The notes: generated by a model not told the origin, from the sequence alone. A stretch of 21,906 bases of DNA from Fen-549 sp050011315 (GCA_050011315.1 JBEKJI010000032.1:1-21906); one strand, 5' to 3'. Shown: positions 7,970-15,452, counted from the stretch's first letter. Numbers and translations are program-made.

Positions 7970-8287
7970 GGGAGGTAACGGCGGCTCAAGTAGGGGCAGG
8001 TGGCGCAATCGGGCGGGGGTCAGTCGGACAGATGGACGGTTTCGGCGCCCCCGGAATGCACTCGGAACCGGCTGTCGCTGTCGACGCGGGCTCGCCTACC
8101 GGATACGCGGGGCACAGGCGTACGCTGATGCACCGCGAATCAAGTCCGGGCGTGCTCCGGCCGAAAACCCTTTTGCCGGGCCTTTTACGCGCTCACGCTC
8201 GGCGGCATTTAGACCAGAAGCCCTCAGCTAACATGGGTGTATCTCGGCTATACGAACAGGCGACGTAGAGGAAGGGGGTCGAGGATC
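7970..8287. other. Divergent non-coding region between sensor-like gene and clpC
   Basis: About 320 bp with no convincing gene; a 78-codon plus-strand frame at 8032-8268 has no domain or ribosome site. It should contain the clpC promoter. Candidate -10 boxes are taacat near 8228 and tatacg near 8248, but no good -35 could be matched. A weak hairpin (ccggc...gccgg followed by ccttttac, about 8157-8190) is the only structure noted. No clear CtsR or ClgR operator was recognised. Confidence 0.4.
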
Positions 8288-10834
8288 TTGTTCGAGCGTT
8301 TCACCGAGCGAGCCAGGCAGGTAGTCGTCCTCGCCCAAGACGAGGCGCGTGCTCTCAAGCACAACTACATCGGCACCGAGCACATCCTGCTCGGGCTCCT
8401 CCGCGAGGAGGAGGGGCTCGCCGCGCGCGTGCTCGAGTCCCTCGACATCACCGTGGAAGAGGTGCGGGCCCAGGTTGCCCGTATCGTCGGTCAGGGCGAC
8501 GAGGTCACGACCGGCCAGATCCCCTTCACGCCGCGCGCCAAGAAGGTGCTCGAGCTCGCTCTGCGCGAGGCGCTCTCACTCGGCCACAACTACATCGGCA
8601 CCGAGCACATCCTGCTCGGGCTGGTGCGCGAGAACGAGGGCGTGGCGGCGCGCATCCTGCTCGACTTCGACGCCGACGCCGAGAAGATCCGCAACGAGAT
8701 CATCCGCATGCTCTCGGGCCCCGGACGCCGTCAGCAGGGTGCGGCAGCGGGTGCGGTCGGCGGCGAGAAGTCGAAGAGCTCGAAGCTGCTCGACCAGTTC
8801 GGGCGCAATCTGACCAGGCTCGCCACCGACGGCAAGCTCGACCCGGTGGTCGGGCGCCAGACCGAGATCGAGCGCGTGATGCAGATCCTCTCGCGCCGCA
8901 CCAAGAACAACCCGGTCTTGATCGGTGAGCCTGGCGTGGGCAAGACGGCCGTGGTCGAAGGCCTCGCTCAGCGCATCGCCGCGAACAACGTGCCCGAGCT
9001 GCTCAAGAACAAGCAGATCTACACGCTCGACCTGGCGGCTCTGGTTGCCGGCTCCAAGTACCGCGGTGAGTTCGAGGAGCGCCTGAAGAAGGTCATGAAG
9101 GAGATCGGCCAGCGGGGCGACATCATCCTCTTCATCGACGAGCTGCACAACCTCGTCGGCGCGGGCGCGGCCGAGGGCGCGATCGATGCGGCCTCGATCC
9201 TCAAGCCGGCGCTGGCGCGCGGCGAGCTGCAGACGATCGGCGCGACCACGCTGGACGAGTACCGCAAGTATCTGGAGCGCGACGCCGCGCTCGAGCGCCG
9301 CTTCCAGCAGATACGCGTGGACGAGCCTTCCGTCGACGACACCATCCAGATCCTGCGCGGCTTGCGCGACCGCTACGAGGCGCACCACCGCTGCAAGATC
9401 TCCGACGACGCGCTCGACGCGGCAGCCCAGCTTGCCGACCGCTACATCCAGGACCGCCACCTGCCCGACAAGGCCATCGACCTGATCGACGAGGCCGCCT
9501 CGCGCATGCGCATCAAAACGATGACCGCGCCTCCGCGCTACCGCGAGCTCGAGGAGGAGATCGAGACCGTCCGCAAGGAGAAGGAAGCCTCGATCGAGGC
9601 GCAGGAGTTCGAGAAGGCGGCCGCGCTGCGCGACAAGGAGCGCAAGCTGACCCAGAAGCGCCGCGAGCTGGAGGAGTCCTGGCGCGAGAGCGAGGGCGAG
9701 GCCGAGCAGCCCGAGATCGGCGAGGAGGAGATCGCCGACATCGTCTCGATGTGGACCGGCATCCCCGTCTTCAAGCTGACCGAGGCCGAGTCGCAGAAGC
9801 TGATCCGCATGGAAGACGAGCTGCACAAGCGCGTGATCGGCCAGCACCCGGCGATCGAGGCCGTCTCCAAGGCGATCAGGCGCGCCCGCGCCGGCATCAA
9901 GGACCCGAAGCGGCCGACCGGCTCCTTCATCTTCCTGGGCCCTTCGGGCGTGGGCAAGACCGAGCTGGCGCGCACCCTGGCCGAGTTCCTCTTCGGCGAC
10001 GAGGAAGCGATGATCCAGGTCGACATGTCGGAGTACATGGAAAAGCACTCCGTGTCTCGGCTGGTGGGCTCGCCTCCGGGCTACGTCGGCTACGACGAGG
10101 GCGGCCAGCTGACCGAGTCGATCCGGCGCAAGCCCTACTCGGTGCTGCTCCTGGACGAGGTCGAGAAGGCCCATCCGGATGTCTTCAACATCCTGCTGCA
10201 GATTCTCGAGGACGGGAAGCTGACCGACTCGCAGGGGCGGAAAGTGGACTTCCGCAACGCGATCGTGATCATGACCTCGAACCTGGGCGCGGCTCAGATC
10301 TCCAAGAACCAGTCGCTCGGCTTCACGCAGGGCGACGATGCCGGCCTCTCCTACGACGAGATGAAGTCTCGCGTCACGAGCGAGCTGAAGAAGGTCTTCC
10401 GGCCCGAGCTCCTGAACCGCATCGACGAGGTGATCGTCTTCCACAAGCTCGACAAGGCCGAGATCAAGCAGATCATCGACCTGATGCTGAGGCGGCTGCG
10501 CGAGCAGATGGCGACCCACAAGGTGACGATCGAGCTGACCGACAAGGCCAAGGACCTACTGGTCGAGAAGGGCTTCGACCCGGCCATGGGCGCCCGGCCG
10601 CTGCGTCGTGCGATCCAGCGCCTGATCGAGGATCCGCTCGCCGACTTCGTGCTCGGCGCCGAGCTGATGGCGGGCGCGACCCTGATCGTCGACCGCAAGA
10701 AGAACACGGAAGACATCGACATCAAGGTCATCCCCGGCCCCGAGCCAGAGCCAGAGGAAGAGCCCGAGAAGGTCGCAGTCTCCACCGACGTCGCCGCCGA
10801 CGAGAGCTCCGAAGAGCCCGCGGACGAGAAGTAG
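8288..10834 (+). CDS. clpC: ATP-dependent Clp protease ATP-binding subunit ClpC
   Basis: ClpC is a hexameric AAA+ unfoldase that feeds damaged or regulated proteins to ClpP. The sequence has the full family layout over 848 residues. Two Clp_N repeats come first, each with HNYIGTEHILLGL (residues 1-145). AAA1 has Walker A GEPGVGKTA (about 213-221) and IDELHNLVGAGAAEGA. The UVR-type middle domain (EFEKAAALRDKERKL) lies near 430-455. AAA2 has GPSGVGKTE (about 551-559), the GYVGYDEGG pore loop and LLLDEVEKAHPDV, followed by the C-terminal D2-small domain (RPLRRAIQRLIEDPLADF). An acidic tail rich in E and P ends the protein. I chose TTG at 8288 because FERFTERARQVV is the conserved ClpC N-terminus; the longer frame from 8237 adds 17 arginine-rich residues not typical of the family. 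It heads the clpC-radA-disA-ispDF synteny block. Confidence 0.97.
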   Translation: MFERFTERARQVVVLAQDEARALKHNYIGTEHILLGLLREEEGLAARVLESLDITVEEVRAQVARIVGQGDEVTTGQIPFTPRAKKVLELALREALSLGHNYIGTEHILLGLVRENEGVAARILLDFDADAEKIRNEIIRMLSGPGRRQQGAAAGAVGGEKSKSSKLLDQFGRNLTRLATDGKLDPVVGRQTEIERVMQILSRRTKNNPVLIGEPGVGKTAVVEGLAQRIAANNVPELLKNKQIYTLDLAALVAGSKYRGEFEERLKKVMKEIGQRGDIILFIDELHNLVGAGAAEGAIDAASILKPALARGELQTIGATTLDEYRKYLERDAALERRFQQIRVDEPSVDDTIQILRGLRDRYEAHHRCKISDDALDAAAQLADRYIQDRHLPDKAIDLIDEAASRMRIKTMTAPPRYRELEEEIETVRKEKEASIEAQEFEKAAALRDKERKLTQKRRELEESWRESEGEAEQPEIGEEEIADIVSMWTGIPVFKLTEAESQKLIRMEDELHKRVIGQHPAIEAVSKAIRRARAGIKDPKRPTGSFIFLGPSGVGKTELARTLAEFLFGDEEAMIQVDMSEYMEKHSVSRLVGSPPGYVGYDEGGQLTESIRRKPYSVLLLDEVEKAHPDVFNILLQILEDGKLTDSQGRKVDFRNAIVIMTSNLGAAQISKNQSLGFTQGDDAGLSYDEMKSRVTSELKKVFRPELLNRIDEVIVFHKLDKAEIKQIIDLMLRRLREQMATHKVTIELTDKAKDLLVEKGFDPAMGARPLRRAIQRLIEDPLADFVLGAELMAGATLIVDRKKNTEDIDIKVIPGPEPEPEEEPEKVAVSTDVAADESSEEPADEK

Positions 10835-10838
10835 CCGG

Positions 10839-10860
10839 GAGCGCCCTTTCGAGGGTGCTC
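10839..10860 (+). terminator. UUCG-loop hairpin after clpC
   Basis: gagcgccct and agggtgctc form a 9-bp stem with one G-U pair and a TTCG tetraloop, starting 4 nt after the clpC stop. There is no T-tract, so it may be a weak or factor-assisted terminator or an mRNA-end stabiliser. Confidence 0.55.
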
Positions 10861-10962
10861 GCTACCGCTGTCGAGCCCGGCGGGAGCCCGAGATGCGCGG
10901 CGACGCGCTTCCCGGCTGTACTCCTCGTGGGCGCCCGGGTCGCCTCGTCTCCACGATCGCCC

Positions 10963-10968
10963 TATGCT
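10963..10968 (+). promoter_or_regulatory. -10 box (TATGCT) of leaderless promoter
   Basis: TATGCT lies 7 nt before the ATG at 10976 and no ribosome site is present, which favours a leaderless transcript beginning at that ATG. No clear -35 was found. Confidence 0.4.
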
Positions 10969-10975
10969 GAGACTC

Positions 10976-11404
10976 ATGCTCGCGACCATCGACGCAGGCG
11001 ACATCGCCACACTCGCGGTGATTGTCGCGCTGATCGCGTTCGGCCTGTCCGCAAACCGGGGAGCGAAGCGGATCCGCAACTCGCTGGAGATACGAGACGG
11101 CCGAGTAGCCCTGAAGGAAGAAGTTCGGCTCAGGCTGGAGAGGAATCCGCGCCGCTTGCACCGGATCGAGGCGCTCATAGCTAGCACCTACACGGTGAAC
11201 GAGCGCGGTGAGATCGTCGCGCGCGGGGATACCGACGATGTGCGGGCGCCCGCGCCGGAGCCCGTCTCCCGCCCGGCGAAGAGCGCGAGCTCGCAAGAGG
11301 ACGAGCGCTTCTGCTCGGCCTGGGACGAGCAGGACGCCGGTTCCTCGATCTGGGACGAGCAGGAGAGAGCCGCATTCTGGGGCGATACCGAGGAGCGCGA
11401 CTAG
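10976..11404 (+). CDS. Small single-TM protein of unknown function
   Basis: I do not recognise this 142-residue protein. It has one N-terminal membrane helix (IATLAVIVALIAFGL, about residues 8-25). A basic segment with alternating charge follows (SANRGAKRIRNSLEI, EEVRLRLERNPRRLHRIEAL), then a proline/acidic tail with two WDEQ repeats (SAWDEQDAGSS and SIWDEQERAAFW). An ATG 12 nt upstream (10964) is in frame, but it lies inside the TATGCT -10 box, so 10976 is preferred. The tail is expected to be cytoplasmic if the N-terminus is outside. It lies between clpC and radA, where Firmicute-type operons have no gene, so it is a lineage-specific insertion. Confidence 0.6.
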   Translation: MLATIDAGDIATLAVIVALIAFGLSANRGAKRIRNSLEIRDGRVALKEEVRLRLERNPRRLHRIEALIASTYTVNERGEIVARGDTDDVRAPAPEPVSRPAKSASSQEDERFCSAWDEQDAGSSIWDEQERAAFWGDTEERD

Positions 11405-11441
11405 CGCCGATCTCTGAAGCGGTGCGATCCGGCACTTGGGT

Positions 11442-11447
11442 TAAACT
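11442..11447 (+). promoter_or_regulatory. -10 box (TAAACT) of leaderless promoter
   Basis: TAAACT is followed by 7 nt and then GTG at 11455, with no Shine-Dalgarno between. The geometry matches the other leaderless starts in this window. Confidence 0.4.
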
Positions 11448-11454
11448 CGCCCCT

Positions 11455-11706
11455 GTGAGCGAGACCGTCGCAGCCCAGTTTGCCGCGATCGACGAAGTGC
11501 TGCTGCTGCTGTCGGAGGCACGCGAGCGAGCTGAGGGAGCGGCACGAATGATCGCTGATGCGGACGGGCAGGCTCATCTAGCCGCCGCGCTAGAGCGGGT
11601 CGACAAGGAACTACTGACGCTGCACCGGCGCCTGCTCGACGAGACGCTCTTCCATGTGCCGGCTTCCGAGAAGCCGGAGACGCAGCTGGCGCTGGACGCC
11701 GCCTAG
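11455..11706 (+). CDS. Small helical protein of unknown function
   Basis: This predicted 83-residue protein is almost entirely amphipathic helix (FAAIDEVLLLLSEARERAEG, LAAALERVDKELLTLHRRLL), consistent with a coiled-coil or helical bundle. No signal peptide, cysteine or known motif is present. The frame is open from an earlier GTG at 11422, but GTG 11455 is better placed behind a TAAACT -10 box. Codon bias matches real genes in this window. Its stop at 11704-11706 is followed within 4 nt by the remnant of a cupin C-terminus. Confidence 0.55.
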   Translation: MSETVAAQFAAIDEVLLLLSEARERAEGAARMIADADGQAHLAAALERVDKELLTLHRRLLDETLFHVPASEKPETQLALDAA

Positions 11707-11710
11707 CTCG

Positions 11711-11773
11711 GCGACGACCAAGGCCGAGGCCGAGGCCAACGAGGCGGAATACGACGGGCGAAACAGCGAGTAG
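11711..11773 (+). pseudogene. Detached C-terminal remnant of a cupin gene
   Basis: These 20 codons plus stop encode ATTKAEAEANEAEYDGRNSE. They align with the last residues of the intact cupin just downstream (TTKTEAARSSPEYDGQNSE, ending at 12205); the last 27 bases match at 25 positions. No cupin barrel precedes it and no start codon is suitable. The simplest reading is the 3' end of a former tandem cupin copy whose body has been deleted. Confidence 0.7.
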
Positions 11774-11806
11774 AGCAGCGCCCCAGGAGAGTAGAAGGAG
11801 CGGCGA

Positions 11807-12205
11807 TTGAAGGGATTTACAGGCAACATCGACGAGATGACGCTCGCCAACTCGGACTTTCGCAAGGTGCTCTACACCGCCCCACGGAGCCAGATCGTGT
11901 TGATGAGCCTGAAACCGAATCAGGCGATAGGCTCCGAGATCCACGAGGAGAACGACCAGTTCTTCCGCTTCGAGTCGGGAAATGGCCGAGTGGAGGTCGA
12001 TGGCACCGTCTACAACGTCGAATACGGCTCGGCGGTCCTCGTCCCGGCCGGCTCCCGGCACAACGTCATCAACACTTCGAGCGAGCGTCCGCTGAAGTTC
12101 TTCACGATCTACTCGCCGCCACGGCACAGAGACGGCGCCGTGCGCACGACCAAGACCGAAGCCGCGCGCAGCTCTCCCGAATACGACGGGCAGAACAGCG
12201 AGTAG
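11807..12205 (+). CDS. Small cupin-domain protein
   Basis: This 132-residue protein is a single-domain RmlC-like cupin. The metal-site motif 1 is seen as GSEIHEENDQFFRFESGNG (His and Glu ligands, EIHEEND) and motif 2 as VLVPAGSRHNVINTS (His ligand). IYSPPRHRDG follows in the C-terminal arm. Members of this group are commonly annotated as cupins of unknown substrate; a specific reaction cannot be assigned. Translation starts at TTG 11807, preceded by AGAAGGAG at a good distance. Its C-terminal tail is repeated upstream as a gene remnant. A strong hairpin follows 2 nt after the stop. Confidence 0.85.
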   Translation: MKGFTGNIDEMTLANSDFRKVLYTAPRSQIVLMSLKPNQAIGSEIHEENDQFFRFESGNGRVEVDGTVYNVEYGSAVLVPAGSRHNVINTSSERPLKFFTIYSPPRHRDGAVRTTKTEAARSSPEYDGQNSE

Positions 12206-12207
12206 TA

Positions 12208-12236
12208 CCGGAGAAAGTCCGCAGGACTTTCTCCGG
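12208..12236 (+). terminator. Strong hairpin after cupin gene
   Basis: ccggagaaagtcc (12208-12220) and ggactttctccgg (12224-12236) form a perfect 13-bp stem with loop gca. It starts 2 nt after the cupin stop. No T-tract follows, so termination may need Rho or the hairpin may protect the mRNA end. Confidence 0.7.
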
Positions 12237-12538
12237 CGGTGCTTCTACGAACGAGTCGCGCGCTTTCAGCGCTTGCGACTCGTCTGCTCCTACCTGCGGG
12301 GCGTTTTGAGCTCGATTTGCTTTGTGGGGTCCGGCTTCGGTTGGGGACTTGCGCTCGTTAGCCGCGCCCGCCGTGTCGGTCGCGGCGGCATCGCGAGATC
12401 GTCGCGGAGTGTGCGCTCGATCTCGCGAGTAGTTCTCTTGTGGAAGGAAGGTGCCGATTCTGGTTTGAGCGGGATAGCGCCTCTTGGCACTGAACCGGCG
12501 CAGTCGCCGTCTGAGGCGGTCCGTAGACTCGTCCTTCC
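12237..12538. other. Non-coding region before radA with two inverted repeats
   Basis: No gene is seen. acgagtcgc (12251-12259) pairs with gcgactcgt (12275-12283), and an inner gcgct/agcgc stem (12260-12264 with 12268-12272) extends the hairpin. A perfect 11-bp inverted repeat tcgcgagatcg/cgatctcgcga spans 12391-12401 and 12418-12428 with a 16-nt spacer; it could be a protein-binding palindrome or an RNA stem. TAGACT at 12524-12529 is a candidate -10 box 9 nt before the radA ATG. Confidence 0.5.
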
Positions 12539-13888
12539 ATGGCGAAGACGGCCGTTCAGTTCGCGTGCACGGAGTGCGGTTATGCGACCGGGCGCTGGCT
12601 CGGGCGCTGCCCAAGCTGCGAGAGCTTCGGGACGCTGGTCGAGGAGGTCGGCGTGCCACGCGCGGCAAAGGCGCCGAGAGTGCAGCGGCCCATGCTGCGC
12701 CTGGTCGAGGTCGACGCGGCCGAGACGGATCGCATCCCGACCGGCGTGCCCGAGCTCGACCGAGTGCTCGGCGGCGGTCTGGTGCCGGCTTCGCTCGTGC
12801 TCGTCGGTGGCGAGCCCGGGATCGGCAAGTCGACGCTGCTCCTGAGTGCGCTCAGAGCGATCGCCGAGGATCGCCGCAGCCTGCTCGTCTCGGGCGAGGA
12901 GTCGGCGGCCCAGATCAAGCTCAGAGCGGAGCGACTGGGTGGGGCGGGCAAGGTCGAGATCCTGGCCGAGACCGAGCTGGAGGCGGTCTGCGAAATGCTC
13001 GAGCGCGAGCGCCCGCAGGTCTGCGTGATCGACTCGGTACAGACGCTCTACTCGGCCGAGCTGAGCTCGGCGCCGGGCTCGGTGGCGCAGGTTCGGGAGG
13101 CTGCCTCACGCTTGCTCAGAGTGGCGAAAGAGAGCGGCGTCGCCGTCTTCCTGGTCGGGCACGTGACCAAGGACGGCGCCGTGGCGGGCCCGCGCGTGCT
13201 CGAGCACCTGGTCGACTGTGTGCTCCAGTTCGAGGGCGACCGCTACCGCGAGCACCGGATCCTGCGCGCGATCAAGAACCGCTTCGGCTCCACCAACGAG
13301 CTCGGGGTTTTCGAGATGACCTCCGCCGGCCTGATCGGCGTTCCCGACCCCTCGGCGGTCTTCGGTCACTCCGAGCCCGGTGAGATTGGCGCCGCGGTCG
13401 CCTGCACGCTCGAGGGTTCGCGTCCGATTCTGCTCGAGGTGCAGGCGCTCGTCTCGCGCAGCGAGCTGGCCATGCCGAGGCGGGTCGGCACCGGCGTCGA
13501 TCCCAAGCGCCTGGCGATGATCGTGGCCGTGCTCTCGCGCCATGCCCGCATTCCGCTCGGGCAGGCGGACGTCTTCGTCAACGTCGCCGGAGGAGTGCGT
13601 ATCGACGAGCCGGGCGCCGATCTGGCGATCGCCTTGGCCATCGCCTCGGCGGCTCGGGGCGTGCCGGTGCGTCCGGGGCTGGCCGCCTTTGCCGAGATCG
13701 GATTGACCGGACGGTTGCGAGCGGCGACGCAGGCCGAGCGCCGGATCGGTGAGTGCGCCAAGCTCGGGCTCGAGCGGGTGCTGGTCAGTCACGGCACCGT
13801 CAAGGCGAAGGGCAGGCTCGAGCTGATCGAAGCGGCGAAACTTGCTCAGGCGCTCGCGAGCGGTCTGGAGCCGCGGCGCGGCGATTAG
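12539..13888 (+). CDS. radA: DNA repair protein RadA (Sms)
   Basis: RadA is a RecA-like ATPase that drives branch migration during recombinational repair. All family marks are present in 449 residues. The N-terminal zinc finger is CTECGYATGRWLGRCPSC (Cys 10, 13, 24, 27). Walker A is GEPGIGKST (residues 91-99). The RadA-specific KNRFGS motif lies near residue 246. The C-terminal Lon-like P domain runs from about residue 270 to 449 (PRRVGTGVDPKRLAMIVAVL, NVAGGVRIDEPGADLAIALA, EIGLTGRLRAATQAERRI). The ATG has no clear ribosome site and a TAGACT box 9 nt upstream suggests a very short or leaderless 5' end. Directly after its TAG comes only the tail of disA, its usual neighbour. Confidence 0.97.
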   Translation: MAKTAVQFACTECGYATGRWLGRCPSCESFGTLVEEVGVPRAAKAPRVQRPMLRLVEVDAAETDRIPTGVPELDRVLGGGLVPASLVLVGGEPGIGKSTLLLSALRAIAEDRRSLLVSGEESAAQIKLRAERLGGAGKVEILAETELEAVCEMLERERPQVCVIDSVQTLYSAELSSAPGSVAQVREAASRLLRVAKESGVAVFLVGHVTKDGAVAGPRVLEHLVDCVLQFEGDRYREHRILRAIKNRFGSTNELGVFEMTSAGLIGVPDPSAVFGHSEPGEIGAAVACTLEGSRPILLEVQALVSRSELAMPRRVGTGVDPKRLAMIVAVLSRHARIPLGQADVFVNVAGGVRIDEPGADLAIALAIASAARGVPVRPGLAAFAEIGLTGRLRAATQAERRIGECAKLGLERVLVSHGTVKAKGRLELIEAAKLAQALASGLEPRRGD

Positions 13889-14023
13889 GCCCGCGCGCTG
13901 CGGCTCGGCGACCTCGACGCGATCATGGAGGCCTCCGAGGTGCAGCTTCAAGCGGTCGAGGATCTCGGTCCGCGCCGCGTGCGCGAACTCAAAGACGGGC
14001 TGCGCAGGTTGAAGGAGCTAGAC
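13889..14023 (+). pseudogene. disA: C-terminal remnant of disA (diadenylate cyclase), catalytic domain missing
   Basis: In frame immediately after the radA stop, 45 codons encode a helix-hairpin-helix segment, with DLDAIMEASEVQLQAVEDLG and then RRVRELKDGLRRLKELD. This is the C-terminal DNA-binding end of DisA. The usual DAC cyclase domain (which makes c-di-AMP) and the linker, about 300 codons, are absent. The location between radA and carD-ispD-ispF is where disA is expected. No good start or ribosome site exists; an ATG at 13925 is in frame but the frame never stops before carD. I read it as a deletion remnant; an assembly collapse is the alternative. Family match is by pattern recognition, not alignment. 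Confidence 0.72.
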
Positions 14024-14116
14024 GTGGCTGAAATCCGTCTGAGCAGGGCTTTTTCTGCAAAACACATAAAAAGGCGCGTTTTCCAGCGTTTTTTGCTACC
14101 ATGGAGTGGTATTTCA

Positions 14117-14144
14117 GCCGACGGAAATCTTCCGTCGGCCTTTT
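14117..14144 (+). terminator. Intrinsic terminator / attenuator in carD leader
   Basis: gccgacggaa (14117-14126) and ttccgtcggc (14130-14139) form a perfect 10-bp stem with loop atc, followed by ctttt. It ends 33 nt before the carD start, and the short gap holds a ribosome site but no promoter-like box. A carD transcript would therefore have to pass through this structure if its promoter lies in the A/T-rich stretch at about 14050-14105. Alternatively it ends radA-disA transcripts. Confidence 0.7.
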
Positions 14145-14176
14145 CACGGACAGGAAGCTCGAAAAGGGAGTGTCGC

Positions 14177-14719
14177 TTGTTCGGAGTCGGCGATAAGGTC
14201 GTGTACCCCCACCACGGGGCGGGGACGGTGGTTTCCAAGGAGATGCGCACCATCCTCGGGCAGAAACGCGAATACCTCACGATCAGGATCCTTCACAATG
14301 ACATGACGGTTCAGGTTCCGAGCGAGAACGCTGAGCGCGTCGGGCTGCGACGGGTGATCGAGGAGAGCAACATCGACGCGGTCATCACCGCCCTCACCGC
14401 GGGCAAGACCGAGATGCCGAAGAACTGGAATCGCCGCTTCAAGCACAACCGCGACAAGATGAAGACGGGCGATATCCTCGAGCTGTCCGAGGTCGTGCAG
14501 AACCTGTCCCTGCGCGAGTACGAGAAGGGCCTCTCGACCGGCGAGAAGCAGATGTTCGTAAAGGCCAAGAAGATCCTCTCCAGCGAGCTGATGTACGCGC
14601 TCGACCTGACTGAGGAAGAGGCGGCCGCGTGGCTGGAGAGTGTGCTGACCCGGAACGGCAAGAAGGCGTCGGCCGCCGGCTCGAGCAAGCGCGAGCCGGC
14701 CGCGGCTTCTGTCTCTTAG
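14177..14719 (+). CDS. carD: CarD-family transcriptional regulator
   Basis: CarD/CdnL proteins bind the RNA polymerase beta subunit and the upstream fork of the promoter bubble, stabilising open complexes, notably at rRNA promoters. The 180-residue protein has the N-terminal RNAP-interacting domain (VGDKVVYPHHGAGTV, then VQVPSENAERVGLRRV; residues 1-65). The helical C-terminal DNA-binding domain follows (NWNRRFKHNRDKMKTGD, LSLREYEKGLSTGEKQMFVK, AKKILSSELMYAL). A short Ala/Ser tail ends it. I chose TTG at 14177 because AGGGAG lies 6 nt upstream and FGVGDKVVYP is the conserved start. The longer frame from 13925 joins the disA remnant through an A/T-rich hairpin-bearing spacer and is not credible as protein. 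Confidence 0.93.
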   Translation: MFGVGDKVVYPHHGAGTVVSKEMRTILGQKREYLTIRILHNDMTVQVPSENAERVGLRRVIEESNIDAVITALTAGKTEMPKNWNRRFKHNRDKMKTGDILELSEVVQNLSLREYEKGLSTGEKQMFVKAKKILSSELMYALDLTEEEAAAWLESVLTRNGKKASAAGSSKREPAAASVS

Positions 14720-14768
14720 CCGGGGGACCGGTTCCCGCGCAGGGTCGCTTCCTACGTCGAGGTCGCTC

Positions 14769-15452
14769 GTGACGAGTGCGCAAGCCTGGGCTGTCGTCTG
14801 CGCTGCGGGGGCGGGCGAGCGGCTCGGCGGCGAACGCCCGAAGGTATTCGCCGCTTTGGCCGGACGGCCGCTTCTGGCCGAGAGCCTGGAACGGCTCGAG
14901 GCCTGCGAGGAGATAGAGGGCATCGTCGTGACGGCGCCCGCCGGCTGGGAGGAGCCCGTGATCCTGCTCGCCGAGGAGCTCGGTTGCAGCAAGGTGAGCG
15001 CGGTCGTAACCGGTGGCAGCACGCGGGGCGGCAGCGTGCGCCTGGCGCTGGCCGAGATTCCAGGTGAGGCAGAGCTCGTGCTCGTGCACGACGCAGCTCG
15101 CCCGCTCGTGAGCGAGGAGATCGTGGCGCGCGTGCTCGAGCCGCTCGGGCGCGGCTGGGAGGCCGTGGTGCCGGCGCTCCCCGTCGCCGATACGGTCAAG
15201 CGCGTCGAGGGCGAGCGCGTCGTCGAGACGGTCGACCGCGGCTCGCTCGTCTCGGCTCAAACTCCGCAGGCCTTCCGGGCCGGGGTGCTCCGCGCCGCCT
15301 ACGGCGCCGGGCACGACGAGGCGACCGATTGCGCCGCTCTCGTCGAGGAGCGAGGCGGGCGCGTCTGCTGGGTCGAGGGCGACCCGCGCCTGCACAAGGT
15401 GACAACCCCCGACGACCTGGCGCTGGTCGAGGGCTGGCTGGAGGAGAGTTAA
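14769..15452 (+). CDS. ispD: 2-C-methyl-D-erythritol 4-phosphate cytidylyltransferase
   Basis: IspD makes CDP-methylerythritol from MEP and CTP in the non-mevalonate isoprenoid pathway. The 227-residue protein shows the CTP-binding start CAAGAGERLGGERPKVF, LVLVHDAARPLVS in the middle, TPQAFRAGVL, ATDCAALVEERGG and KVTTPDDLALVEG at the end. All are typical and the length fits. GTG start with GAGG about 7 nt upstream. It lies 49 bp after carD and 15 bp before ispF, so the two isoprenoid genes are probably one transcript, possibly with carD. The undecaprenyl carrier used by the glycosylphosphotransferase at 5413-6903 and the retinal of the heliorhodopsin both derive ultimately from this pathway. 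Confidence 0.97.
   Translation: MTSAQAWAVVCAAGAGERLGGERPKVFAALAGRPLLAESLERLEACEEIEGIVVTAPAGWEEPVILLAEELGCSKVSAVVTGGSTRGGSVRLALAEIPGEAELVLVHDAARPLVSEEIVARVLEPLGRGWEAVVPALPVADTVKRVEGERVVETVDRGSLVSAQTPQAFRAGVLRAAYGAGHDEATDCAALVEERGGRVCWVEGDPRLHKVTTPDDLALVEGWLEES

Noticed and set aside
8032..8268. 78-codon plus-strand frame before clpC
   Set aside because: No ribosome site, domain or typical codon bias; it overlaps the probable clpC promoter region.
8576..10519. Long open frame antisense to clpC (647 codons)
   Set aside because: It is the usual high-GC shadow of a strongly biased gene; the product is Leu/Asp/Val/Arg repeats with no domain.
13925..14719. DisA-tail/CarD fusion protein of 264 residues
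   Set aside because: The frame is open, but residues 34-84 come from an A/T-rich spacer with a terminator hairpin, and CarD has its own ribosome site and conserved start at 14177.
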